NCBI GenBank assembly: GCA_933228675.1
Contig: OW121740.1
Location: 55,925,000-55,988,999, forward strand
Length of the DNA stretch: 64,000 bases
Origin: Stomorhina lunata
Lineage: Eukaryota > Arthropoda > Insecta > Diptera > Rhiniidae
Direction of reading: 5' to 3'
Under the pieces are notes generated by a model, which was not told the origin of the DNA, ran no database searches, and worked only from the letters and a program-made list of their open reading frames with translations. Positions within the stretch are counted from its first letter, which is position 1, and each line of letters opens with the position of its first letter. The position numbers and the translations under genes are program-made. Shown piece after piece: positions 21,437-31,195 of this stretch.

Positions 21437-24400
21437 CTAATTCTTAAAAGGCAATATTAAGCTGGTGGATCTTCTGAAATATCCCATGTTGATCTTGGAG
21501 CAGGTTGCGGGTCTGCACGATGGGTGGTGGCTCTTTTTTTTTAATATGCATTTTCTTAGTAGCACAATAAGTATTATTAAAATGAGCGCTATTCCCGAAT
21601 AACTAACTGCCAAGCTATGTACTTCATGACTGCTTGTTGTAATTGGTATTTCGCGTAGTTGTGCCTTCACCTTTTCCTGCAAACGAGTTATTTCTTCAAT
21701 ACTTGACCGGTACATCAAAGATTTCGTCAGGTTGTCCACATTGTGCAGTGGATTGAAGAATGACATCTTATTGGCTGTATCGGATTGATGAAGTGTTGAT
21801 GTGATAGTTTGATGACTGGTTATCGTGATAATTTCATTTTTCATGGTACATCCTGCTGGTAGCGTGAGTAACCCAGTGCCTTGCAAAAGCTGATAATTGC
21901 TCTTCCCGTTGCAAACTGAGCTTAATTTGAGTTGTTGAAGAGTTGCGACCAGCCACTGGTTCTTTTTATACAGTTGATACCACACGTTGTTGTTAGTTAT
22001 TACTTCTATAGTGCAGCCTGCATCTGATTCATTATTAAATAAATGTATCTCGCAGCTGCATATTGGTGCACCCTTGTGATGAATGGCTTGGATATTTGGG
22101 CATAAAAAGGTTCTGGGTTCAAGTGTTTTGCAGTCAAGAAGTTTCTTGTCATCTATTGTGAAATATTTATCACGATGAGCGTTAAGGGCTATCATTTTGG
22201 ATGTTGGTATGACAGCTATTAATGAATTGTTTATTCCTTGTGGAACTGGCGTAAGGTAAAACAAATCATATTCATTTGGATTTGATAAAGGAATGAACAA
22301 GGTGCAGATGATATGCTCGTTCGAGATTGATGCATGAGCTGCCGCTATCCCATATACATTGATGATATCCACAACTGGTAGTGTAAGATCTGTTGGAAGA
22401 TTTGCTTTTATGTTGGCAACTTCAATAGAAAATTGTTCTGGGGTGAGTAGAATAGGGCTGATTCGACCATGATAAGTGTCCGCTAACAAATTAATCATAG
22501 ATGTGTGCATTTTTTGTAAATTGTCTGCAATTATAATTAACTGGACACTGAGAGATAAAATGAGCTGTGATCGGTGGTTATTGTCATTGTTTGTGAGGTT
22601 CATGAGCCTGCTGATTTTCAAGTTGACCTTTTCAAAGCTATTTTGAGTCCGAGCTTCAGTCTGCCTCATAAGGTTAAGGGTAGAGTCCAGAAAGGATGTT
22701 TGATTCCGCAGTAGACCTTGTAGTCGGGCTTCGTCGTTTTTAATGATGTTGATTGTGTCGGACATTTGTTCAGCATATTTTGCATCCAGAACACCGAACA
22801 AGGAATTCGCTATGTTGCCGACTATATCTATTGCCCCTCGTTTTTTCCGTTTAGCGAGATTTTCTAGACCGGCCTGCATTTCATCCTGGATATTGTGGAA
22901 ATGGGTTATCAGTCCGGTACATTGAGCGTTGAAGTATGGGTGATTGCAGGCCTTCATCAAGGAATTAGTTCCGTTAATTAAAAGCTGCAATTCCTTGTGA
23001 AATGGTGCCAGTTCGAAATATATAAGAAGTTTCCACTCTGAGAGGATTGGTTTAATTTTACCAATCTGCTCAAAATGTATACCAGGATTGCTTTTAATTT
23101 GAGTATAAGTGATTTGTTGGCATGTCACTAATGGAAGAAACAATGCTATAATCACGAGCATAATTGTTGTGGTCAAGTTGACACGTTTCGGACGTGGTGC
23201 ATCTTTGCTTTTGTCACTGGGCTCGGGGCTTCGTTTGAGGTGTAGAGAATTATTTCCATTTTCATCGTCAGGTGGTTCCAAGGGGAGCGGAGCGAGTAAG
23301 TGGATGGCTCGCTTAATGACACCAGTTGAGGTTTTAACCGCGGCTGTCCTGACAAACCCGTCGGGCCCAGGAAATGTTTCAATTACTTTACCGAGTCGCC
23401 AGTTCATGACAGGTAAATTATCTTTAATCACAACTATGGTGCCGAGTTGCAGATTTTGAGACTTAGTTTGCCACTTGTTGCGCTGCTGGAGTTCATTGAG
23501 ATATTCCTGCGACCATCGCTTCCAAAATTGATGTTTAATTCGAGACACTAATTCCCAACGTTTTGCCAAGTTTGATGATGTTGTTTGAGCAGTCGCGTCA
23601 ACTTGAGCCGTGAGAGGCTCCCCAATCAAGAAATGTCCAGGAGTTAGTGCAGCGTCATCATTCGGATTATTTGGTAATGGTGCAATTGGCCTTGAGTTCA
23701 GGATCGCTTCAACCTCTATGACAATGGTTTCCATTTCTTCATACGTCAGGGATGCGCTTGATATTTCCTTGATCAAAAGACCTTTAGCGGATTTTACTGC
23801 CGCTTCCCATAGTCCACCGAAATGCGGAGATCGTGGAGGTATAAAATGGAAATTAATGTTTTTAATTGCACATTCCCGTTGGATTGTTTCTTGAGCCCCT
23901 GTAGAAAATATTGCGGTGGATAACTCCTCCAGTTGATTTCGTGCTCCCACGAAGTTGGTAGCGTTATCACTATAAAGATTCTGACAATGCCCTCTTCGAC
24001 TTATAAACCTCTTGAGTGCTCCAATGAATGCATCGGTTGTGAGGTCCGTTACCAGTTCTAGATGAACTGCTTTTGTAGCAAAGCAACAAAAAACAGCAAT
24101 ATACGCCTTCTGAGGTCGTTTCCCTCTGGTTTTGAAGTGCACCCATATTGGACCGCAATAGTCAACACCTGCGTTGATGAAGGGTCTTGAAGGCGTCACT
24201 CTCGTTCTTGGTAAATTTCCCATAATTTGTTGAAGAAGTTTTGGTTTTGCTCTTGCGCACTGTATGCATTTATGGACAGTTTCACGAGCCAAGTGTTTTC
24301 CCTTAATAGGCCAAAATCGTTGTCTTATGGTTGCAAGGAGTGCGGTGGGACCGCAATGTTTATTCTCCCTGTGTACTGACTCGAAGATTAGTCGACTTAT

Positions 24401-27400
24401 TATATCATTAAAGGGCAAAAGCATGGGGTGTTTTGCATTAAAACTCAATGGCGATTCTTCTAGTCTACCTCCAACTCTTATTATATTATTTTCATCTAAG
24501 AATGGTGATAAGCCTTTGATCGGACTTGATCTTTTAAGTTCCTTCTGTTTTTGCAGCAGTTGGATATCTTCCTTGAAATTCGAATGCTGTGTGGTTCGAA
24601 CAATAATGACAATGGCGTCGTGGAGCTCAAATGGAGTGAGAGTTGGCCTGATTTGTCGCTCTTGCTTGCAGGTTTTGGCATTTTTTATGAATCTTAGAAC
24701 ATATCCGACAACTCGTTGAAGCGTTTTCAGTGAGTTTCTGTGGTTGATTCTGTGCAACAGATTTTCACCCTCAGCCGATACCAGTAAATTGTGATGGGTT
24801 TGTTTCTTCTCAATAATGGCTGAGTCAGAAGTTGGATGGAAGTCTGAAGGCCAATGTTTCTCGTCACCGTGAAGGAAAAATGGCCCGTACATCCAGTGGG
24901 GTGTTTGTTGTAACTGCTGTGGGTTCAATCCTCTAGATATGATGTCTGCTGGGTTGTCTTTGGAGCTCACATGTCTCCATTGCTCTGGTTTGGTGGTTTC
25001 TTGAATAGAAGCGATCCGATTTGCCACGAATGTATGATAAGAAGACGATCTCGAGTTTATCCATGTTAACACAATTGTTGAATCAGTCCAATAAAAGGTT
25101 GGTGTTGTAGTCATTTCTAAATCATGTTTAACTTTTGCAGCTAAGTTAGCTCCCAATTGAGCAGCACATAACTCCAGCCTTGGAAGTGTTTGCTGTTTAA
25201 GAGGAGCTATACGCGATTTTGCACATAATAAGTATACGATGACTGTTTTATTTGGTAGAAATGTTCTAACGTATATTGCTGTTCCATATGCCTTCTCGGA
25301 AGCGTCAGTAAAGACATGCAGCTGAGTGTTGTGGGGGACCTGGCCTTTGTATATATGTCGATGAACTTGAAAGTTTTCGAGCTCGTTAAGATTGTTTCGA
25401 AAGTCACGCCAACGAGAGTTAAATTCTGCAGGCACCGCTTCATCCCATGAAAGGTTTAGAGTCCACAGCTCCTGGACAAACATTTTTGCTTTGACCACCA
25501 CAGGGGACAAGAGTCCAAGAGGATCAAAAATACGTGCCAAATCTGAAGTTACTGTTCTCTTGGTTACTGCCTTGATTGGTGCTATGTTGACCTTGATCTT
25601 AAGTTGATCATTTTTGGGTAACCAAGCCAGTCCCAGGGTTTTTGTGTAATCAGCTTCCTCTGTGGAGAAGTCGAGGCTGATTTCTTGCTCACCTTCTGGT
25701 ATGTTACGAAGCAGCTGAGGATGATTGGCGCACCACTTTCGTAAGTTGAACCCATACTGGGCCATGACTTGTTGCAATTGGCGTTGAGTTTCCAGCGCTG
25801 TATTTAAATTGTCAGCACCACCTAATCCATCATCGACATAAAAGTTTTTCTCCAAAAAACCAGCTGCTAATGGGAAATAGGCCTTGTTACGCTGGCTGAT
25901 TTCCTTCAAGCATCTTGTTGCTAAGTATGGAGCTGGCCTGGTTCCATATGTGACGGTGTTTAATGTAAAATAGCTGATGGGTTCCGTGATACTACTTCGC
26001 CACAGAATAATCTGGTATTGTCGGTCCTTGGGATGGATTGATATTTGGCGAAACATTTTTTCTATATCAGTAGTAAAAACGAAACGCGGCATTCGAAATC
26101 TCAGCAAAATACTAAACAGTTCATTCTGTAGTGATGGTCCGGTATGCAAAATATCGTTTAGAGATTTTCCTGATGATGTTTTCGAGGAGGCATCAAATAC
26201 CACCCTAAGTTTGGTGGTGCTGCTTTCTGGTCGTAGTATACAGTGGTGGGGAATAAAGTATTTAGGCCCTTCCACTTTGTCTATGTTGATTTTGGTCATG
26301 TGCCCTAATGTTTCATATTCATTCATGAATTGCGTGTATTGTTGTTTTAAGGTATTATCTTTGGATAGTCGTCGTTCCAATGACAGAAATCGATTGAAGG
26401 CTATACTATGTGAGGTTCCTAAAGCAGACTTTTCAGTACAGAATGGGAGTCTTACTACGAACCTTCCATTCTTGTCACGTGTATGGTGCTGATTAAAGTG
26501 TGCCTCACATTGTGCATCATGAGGCGACAAGTTTTGCTGTGTGCTTCCGATCTCCTCGAGATTCCAAAATCTCTCAATTGCCACATCCATTTTATCCTCG
26601 TTCGTTAGGACCCCACACGTGGCTGCCGACAGATGTTGACCAGATACCTTTCCTGATACTATCCAGCCCAAAGTTGTGTTTTGTAATACTGGAATATCCT
26701 CAGCAAGTTTGATTTGTCCAATTGCGAGCAATTGGTGATAATATTCTGCTCCCAAAAGGATGTCAATTTTGTCTGGACGATTAAATGTTGGGTCTGCCAA
26801 TGTTATATTGTTTGGAATCGGCCAGTTGTCAATGTGAATAAGTTGGGAAGGTTGAGGAGCAATTATTTGTGGCAACACGAATGCCTCCAAACGCGCTGAA
26901 AAATTGTTAAGTCGAGATTCAAGTGTTATGTTGACTCGGTGTTGAACCCTGGTTTGGTTTTTCCCAATGCCATTGATTGAGATTGATGCAGACCTTGCGG
27001 GGAGTCCGAGTCGGGTGACTAATCTTTCGGTAATTAGATTGACTTGCGATCCTGAATCGAGAATCGCCTTGCATTCTGTTTCCAAACCATTTGCCTTAAC
27101 CTTTATCAAAGCTGTGCCGAGTAAAACATAGGGCTTGTGGGCAGAAGAATTCACAGCCATGCCTTCTACTATAACTGCTGGTGTAGTGACGAGGGAGGTC
27201 GCTTGGCCTGATGATTGATTACTAGCTGGGTTGGAAGATGTTCCAGGTTCTGTGGATGTCGCATTTCCTTGTGGGGTTTTTTCAAGGTGAACCAGCGTAT
27301 GGTGCTTTTTTCCACATTTTTGGCAGCGGCCTGAGATCGTGCACTGTTTGGTTGTATGACTATTGTTAAAACAATTTACGCATAACCTTTGTTTCTGGAC

Positions 27401-28765
27401 AAGGTTGAGTCGGTTTTTTGGGCTCAGTGATATGAATTCCTTGCATCGATATAATGGGTGAGGATCTCTCTTGCAACTAACGCATTGTCGGCTGTCGAGC
27501 CGAGGTTGAGTAGTAAGCGTGCAGGTTTTAGGATTGTTGACAGCAGTTTTCTCTTTGTATCCCATAGCTTCAAGAGTATGGAAGTGGTTTTCTAGGAAGG
27601 CTAAAAAGTCGCTTAGTTTTTGTAGCTCCTTAGGATTTGAAATCGTCTGTTCATATTGGCTATAAACAGTTTTGTCCACCTTTTTAACTAAAAGGTGGAT
27701 TAAAAGCGGGTCCCATGACGTAGTCTGAAGTCCCATATTGGATAGAGCTGCTAAGCACTCCCTTGTTGTGTCATGCAACCGTTTGATAGTGCTCAAAGTA
27801 TTAGCGCCGGAAGGTTGATCGAGAAGCTTCTGGATGGCAGTAGCTACCATGATTCTCTTGTTTTCATAACGGTTTACTAGCAGCTGCCACGCCGCCTTGT
27901 AATTTTCTCCCGTAATAGGGAGATGATTTATAAGATTTGCTGCTTCGCCAGTGACGTTGGTTTTTAAATACCACATCTTATGCACTTCACTCATCTGTTG
28001 CTCGTGAATAATTCTAGTAAACAGATCCGAAAACGAAGGCCACTTCATGTAATCACCGTTAAATTGGGTAATAGTGATGGTGGGTAATGGTAAGGAAGAG
28101 GTCCTTGCTGTTGTTTCCGGGGTTGAGGAGGTAAGTTGGCTAATAGCACTTGTGAGATTTATAATTGCAGACTCAGCCTCCTTCTCTAGCCGAACATATC
28201 GCGATGACTCATAACCGGCTTCTTCTGGAGACTGATATGTGTCCACTATTTGGTCGTTCATTTGATCTATTTGTTGCCATAACTGAGTGATTGTGGCCCT
28301 TTTGACCTCATAGTAACATTTTTCCTGGCCTCTGATCTGAAGACCATCGAACTGTCTTTCTAATGCCGCCATTTTCGCTAGAGAGCGGCTGATAAGGCCT
28401 TTGTGACCTCCGGCTGTGGCTGGTAGCTGATCTTTATTGTGTGATGGGAGATCAAGACGCTCTTTGGGTTCTAATGCTTGGCTCTCACGTTCCATTAATG
28501 TTATATGTTGGAATGCCATGGTTTTGATTTTGGTATAGTAATCCTCTGTGAAGTACTCATCAGAGGTGGGAACGTCCTTCAAAGCCCTCAACTTACTGTC
28601 GACCTCCTCGAACTGAGTCCATGCGGTTTTAAGCTTGGCTAGTCGTTCCTGGTAGTAAGTCGGGGTTTTGCGAATTTTGGAATCCTTCGAGAAATTCCTT
28701 ACAATACGGGCAATCTCTTCTCCAGTTTCCTTCAGTAGGCTAAGAAGGTAGGTTGAATTTTCCAT
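21437..28765 (-). CDS. BEL/Pao gag-pol-env polyprotein, 2442 aa
   Basis: One continuous frame supplies all proteins of the element. Residues 1 to about 420 are gag-like and largely helical. A Cys/His region (about 427-492, CVSCKRDP to CGKKHHTLVH) suits nucleic-acid binding. The aspartic protease site DSGSQVNLI is near 570. Reverse transcriptase spans about 830-1050, with TDIEKMFRQI near 902 and the YVDDGLGG catalytic box near 977. RNase H follows (FTDASEKAYG near 1151, WTDST near 1225). Integrase has an HHCC zinc region (about 1470-1507) and catalytic Asp, Asp, Glu in VDYCGPIW, YSDNATNF and GGLWEAAVK (about 1537, 1603 and 1650). From about 1870 the chain becomes envelope-like: a signal-type hydrophobic segment, a dibasic KRKKRG cleavage-type site near 1972 with a hydrophobic stretch after it, coiled-coil-like helices, a Cys-rich part, and a C-terminal membrane anchor near 2395 with a basic tail. 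The start is 24 bases inside the primer binding site. No breaks. Confidence 0.95.
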   Translation of the reverse strand: MENSTYLLSLLKETGEEIARIVRNFSKDSKIRKTPTYYQERLAKLKTAWTQFEEVDSKLRALKDVPTSDEYFTEDYYTKIKTMAFQHITLMERESQALEPKERLDLPSHNKDQLPATAGGHKGLISRSLAKMAALERQFDGLQIRGQEKCYYEVKRATITQLWQQIDQMNDQIVDTYQSPEEAGYESSRYVRLEKEAESAIINLTSAISQLTSSTPETTARTSSLPLPTITITQFNGDYMKWPSFSDLFTRIIHEQQMSEVHKMWYLKTNVTGEAANLINHLPITGENYKAAWQLLVNRYENKRIMVATAIQKLLDQPSGANTLSTIKRLHDTTRECLAALSNMGLQTTSWDPLLIHLLVKKVDKTVYSQYEQTISNPKELQKLSDFLAFLENHFHTLEAMGYKEKTAVNNPKTCTLTTQPRLDSRQCVSCKRDPHPLYRCKEFISLSPKNRLNLVQKQRLCVNCFNNSHTTKQCTISGRCQKCGKKHHTLVHLEKTPQGNATSTEPGTSSNPASNQSSGQATSLVTTPAVIVEGMAVNSSAHKPYVLLGTALIKVKANGLETECKAILDSGSQVNLITERLVTRLGLPARSASISINGIGKNQTRVQHRVNITLESRLNNFSARLEAFVLPQIIAPQPSQLIHIDNWPIPNNITLADPTFNRPDKIDILLGAEYYHQLLAIGQIKLAEDIPVLQNTTLGWIVSGKVSGQHLSAATCGVLTNEDKMDVAIERFWNLEEIGSTQQNLSPHDAQCEAHFNQHHTRDKNGRFVVRLPFCTEKSALGTSHSIAFNRFLSLERRLSKDNTLKQQYTQFMNEYETLGHMTKINIDKVEGPKYFIPHHCILRPESSTTKLRVVFDASSKTSSGKSLNDILHTGPSLQNELFSILLRFRMPRFVFTTDIEKMFRQISIHPKDRQYQIILWRSSITEPISYFTLNTVTYGTRPAPYLATRCLKEISQRNKAYFPLAAGFLEKNFYVDDGLGGADNLNTALETQRQLQQVMAQYGFNLRKWCANHPQLLRNIPEGEQEISLDFSTEEADYTKTLGLAWLPKNDQLKIKVNIAPIKAVTKRTVTSDLARIFDPLGLLSPVVVKAKMFVQELWTLNLSWDEAVPAEFNSRWRDFRNNLNELENFQVHRHIYKGQVPHNTQLHVFTDASEKAYGTAIYVRTFLPNKTVIVYLLCAKSRIAPLKQQTLPRLELCAAQLGANLAAKVKHDLEMTTTPTFYWTDSTIVLTWINSRSSSYHTFVANRIASIQETTKPEQWRHVSSKDNPADIISRGLNPQQLQQTPHWMYGPFFLHGDEKHWPSDFHPTSDSAIIEKKQTHHNLLVSAEGENLLHRINHRNSLKTLQRVVGYVLRFIKNAKTCKQERQIRPTLTPFELHDAIVIIVRTTQHSNFKEDIQLLQKQKELKRSSPIKGLSPFLDENNIIRVGGRLEESPLSFNAKHPMLLPFNDIISRLIFESVHRENKHCGPTALLATIRQRFWPIKGKHLARETVHKCIQCARAKPKLLQQIMGNLPRTRVTPSRPFINAGVDYCGPIWVHFKTRGKRPQKAYIAVFCCFATKAVHLELVTDLTTDAFIGALKRFISRRGHCQNLYSDNATNFVGARNQLEELSTAIFSTGAQETIQRECAIKNINFHFIPPRSPHFGGLWEAAVKSAKGLLIKEISSASLTYEEMETIVIEVEAILNSRPIAPLPNNPNDDAALTPGHFLIGEPLTAQVDATAQTTSSNLAKRWELVSRIKHQFWKRWSQEYLNELQQRNKWQTKSQNLQLGTIVVIKDNLPVMNWRLGKVIETFPGPDGFVRTAAVKTSTGVIKRAIHLLAPLPLEPPDDENGNNSLHLKRSPEPSDKSKDAPRPKRVNLTTTIMLVIIALFLPLVTCQQITYTQIKSNPGIHFEQIGKIKPILSEWKLLIYFELAPFHKELQLLINGTNSLMKACNHPYFNAQCTGLITHFHNIQDEMQAGLENLAKRKKRGAIDIVGNIANSLFGVLDAKYAEQMSDTINIIKNDEARLQGLLRNQTSFLDSTLNLMRQTEARTQNSFEKVNLKISRLMNLTNNDNNHRSQLILSLSVQLIIIADNLQKMHTSMINLLADTYHGRISPILLTPEQFSIEVANIKANLPTDLTLPVVDIINVYGIAAAHASISNEHIICTLFIPLSNPNEYDLFYLTPVPQGINNSLIAVIPTSKMIALNAHRDKYFTIDDKKLLDCKTLEPRTFLCPNIQAIHHKGAPICSCEIHLFNNESDAGCTIEVITNNNVWYQLYKKNQWLVATLQQLKLSSVCNGKSNYQLLQGTGLLTLPAGCTMKNEIITITSHQTITSTLHQSDTANKMSFFNPLHNVDNLTKSLMYRSSIEEITRLQEKVKAQLREIPITTSSHEVHSLAVSYSGIALILIILIVLLRKCILKKKSHHPSCRPATCSKINMGYFRRSTSLILPFKN

Positions 28766-28789
28766 GATGAATGCAGCCTTTTCTTAAGT

Positions 28790-28807
28790 GTCCTGTCACG
28801 GTCGCCA
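28790..28807 (-). promoter_or_regulatory. Primer binding site, tRNA-Arg type
   Basis: Two bases inside the 5' LTR, the minus strand reads TGGCGACCGTGACAGGAC. This is the complement of the 3' end of insect tRNA-Arg(UCG) with CCA, from recalled tRNA sequence. It would prime minus-strand DNA synthesis. Confidence 0.85.
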
Positions 28808-28809
28808 AA

Positions 28810-29379
28810 TGATTGTTGCTGGGGCTAGTTTGCCTCGCTTCTGCACTTTTCTGGTGGTACACCAGAATAAGTTGAATTAAAATGTTATTTATTTTGAATT
28901 ATCCTGGTGGTACACCAGAATAAAACTTTATTATTTTTAAGATACTCTCAAGGTAGTACACCGAGAGAGGCGGATCAGAAAGGTTTTAACTCAATGGTTT
29001 TCAAAGTAGAAGTGACGATTTATTCAAAAATATTCATACTTATATACTAAACCTTAAACTAAACAAAAATTTGAATAAAAAATAGAACAAAAAAAAAAGA
29101 ATTGTATAATTTAGATTTTAAGTGAGCCGGAATTGTTTATGCTGCACTTAAATATTTTCACACGCAGCCCAGACACAGTGTTGGATTTCGTACTGTCTGG
29201 CTGGTAATTTGAATACCACGTGTAAGCTGACGCAGTAATTCCCACACTTGGTTGGCTAGAATGTGGGAAAACAAAATATTTGGACAAAACGAAAAAATAT
29301 GGAATAATAAAGTTTAATTCTATTTAAGATTTGTTTTTATTTTGCTACCGAAAATAAAACAAATCATAAAGAATTAACA
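28810..29379 (-). repeat. 5' LTR of BEL element (570 bp)
   Basis: Same sequence as 20803-21371 apart from one extra A in the poly-A run near 29090. It should hold the promoter for minus-strand transcription; I could not single out a TATA box with certainty. Confidence 0.95.
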
Positions 29380-29590
29380 GCTTCTAAATTATAGAATATA
29401 CAAAATTAAAGCAACTACCGAAATTAAAATACCGCAATTCCCTAAAAGTTTATCGAAAATCATAGAAATTATTTTTTTTAGAATAATGCGAAGATTGACG
29501 TTTATATTTCGAGATTTAAGAAAACAAAAAAATTATTTATAAATATCGAAAATGGCAATATTGTTTCTCAAAATATCCTTCGTAAAGATT
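29380..29590 (+). pseudogene. DD41D mariner remnant, part 2
   Basis: Starts with the second GCTTC duplication and continues the relic broken at 20802. Only weak C-terminal transposase similarity is left (FIENHR, RRLTFIFRDL in broken frame). Confidence 0.45.
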
Positions 29591-29599
29591 AACACATTG

Positions 29600-31195
29600 G
29601 GTTACCCATTTCGTGGTTTCAAAGGTATAGGACTGAAATTCGACATCTGTTAAACTAAGTTGTTAAACCAATTTTTTCTTTTCTTTAAAAGTCTGACATT
29701 GACGAAAATGGATCGAAGTATCACACAACTCATAAAAATTATAAAAAAAACAAGTAAGAAAGTGCTATAGTCGGCCAAGCCCGACCATACGATACCCTTC
29801 ACCACTAAGGTCAAAGTTGTTATTTTTCCTATATAAAGACAAATATTTGCTGAATTTTGCCATCATACAAACATTTTCTCAAAACTTATTTATTTAAGTT
29901 GTTTCCGTCATTTGGACTTATATGAGAGCTAGGGTCAAACGTGGACCGATTATCTCGAAATTTGGCAAATTGATTGCAGTTGTTACAAAAATTATGTAAA
30001 ATGAACTTAAAATTCTCATTATCTTTAGATTTACGAGCGTTTTAGTGATTTTTGTCTCATTTAGTGCGTTTTGATAGAAGAGTTTGTATGGGAGCTATGC
30101 TCAAATGTGGACCGATTTCAACGAGATTTCGTAAAGTGATTTTGGTTTACATAAGCTTGTTTGTTTCAAATTTCATGAACAAATATTGATATTTGTGGCC
30201 AATATATCAATTCCGGAAAGTGGGACCTTTGTGAGGTACCATAAATAATGGACCGATTTTGTCGAATTTCAATAGCCATGATCCCATTATCAAAAAAATG
30301 ATCTGTTCCAAATTTCATCAAATTATCTTAAGAATTGCGACCTGTAGTTTGATTACATGGTTTACATGTGGGTCCAGCCACCCAGCCAGACGGACGGACA
30401 TCACTAAATCGACTCAGAAAATGATTCTAAGCCTATTGGTATACTAAAAGGTGGGTCTAAGACAAATATTTCTATGCGCTACATACATCAGCACAAACTT
30501 ATAATACCCTTTCCACCTGTGGTGGTGAAGGGTATAAAAATGTGATTCTGCTTAAGCCACGATATATGGCTTAAGTTTTAAGAAGAGATTATGGTTTACA
30601 TAAACGTCCAACTACGCAAGCAATGGGCAAAATTGTGAAGAAATTTGAAGAGACTGGAGCGGTTACAAATATTGCAAGGCCTGTGCATCATCGTTTCGCT
30701 CCTTCCGCTGAAAATATCGCTGCTGTAAGTGAAAGTGTTGCCGAAGACCCGAATAAGTCTATTTCGTGAATTCGGAGCGTAATGGTCATATGATTGCCTG
30801 CTATTGAAGAATACGACTTGGAGAATATGTGGTTTCATCAAGACGGTGCCATATGCCACACAACTCGGGCGAATATGGCTCATTGCCAGAGACATTTCGT
30901 GGCCACATAATTTCTCGTCATGGCGCTATGAACTAGCCACCAAGATAATGCGATTTGACACCATTAGACTTCTTTTTGTTGGGTTACGCGAAAGATCATG
31001 TTCATGCAGATAAACCTTTAACTCTTGAGCACATTAAAACCAACATTCGTCAAGTTATGTCAAAAAGTGGTCGAAAGAATCAATGCTTGCAACATTTCGC
31101 GTGGTGGTCATTTAAATGATGTAGTGTTTCACACATAATTTTAACGTTTAAACTTTATAAAAAAAAAGAAATATCATGAACAAAAATATTTAATA
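29600..31195 (+). mobile_element. DD41D mariner remnant with a nested DINE-1-like element
   Basis: The left terminus GGGTTACCCATTTCGTGG matches the termini at 3984 and 41135. The frame begins MDRSITQLIKIIK near 29708 and is cut at 29750 by a DINE-1-like element. It resumes at 30541, and pieces matching the copy at 41135-41970 follow (QAMGKIVKKFEETGAVTNIAR near 30632, LENMWFHQDGAICHT near 30818, NIRQVMSKSGRKNQ). Many indels; not functional. Confidence 0.75.
29750..30540 (+). repeat. DINE-1-like element E2, nearly complete
   Basis: Left end ACAAGTAAGAAAGTGCTATA with a GTCGGCC..GCCCGAC stem and CGATACCCTTCACCAC. The right end has CACCTGTGGTGGTGAAGGG ending in TATAAAAA, a hairpin. The interior holds CTAAATCGACTC and CAGACGGACGGAC as in INE-1. 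At 790 bp it is the most compact copy here. It carries no gene; short frames inside it are chance. Confidence 0.75.

Larger units (their letters stand above)
20803..29379 (-). mobile_element. Complete BEL/Pao LTR retrotransposon with envelope domain
   Basis: 8577 bp element with TG...CA LTRs, GCTTC target duplications, a primer binding site and a single unbroken 2442-codon frame. The LTRs are the same over their length except for one A in a poly-A run (nine against ten). The domain order gag, protease, reverse transcriptase, RNase H, integrase is that of BEL/Pao; the added C-terminal membrane protein recalls Drosophila roo and relatives. The intact frame and near-identical LTRs indicate a recent insertion. 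Confidence 0.95.

Noticed and set aside
23109..24719. Several plus-strand frames of 60-170 codons opposite the BEL polyprotein
   Set aside because: They are antisense shadows of a well-supported coding frame with clear retroelement motifs.
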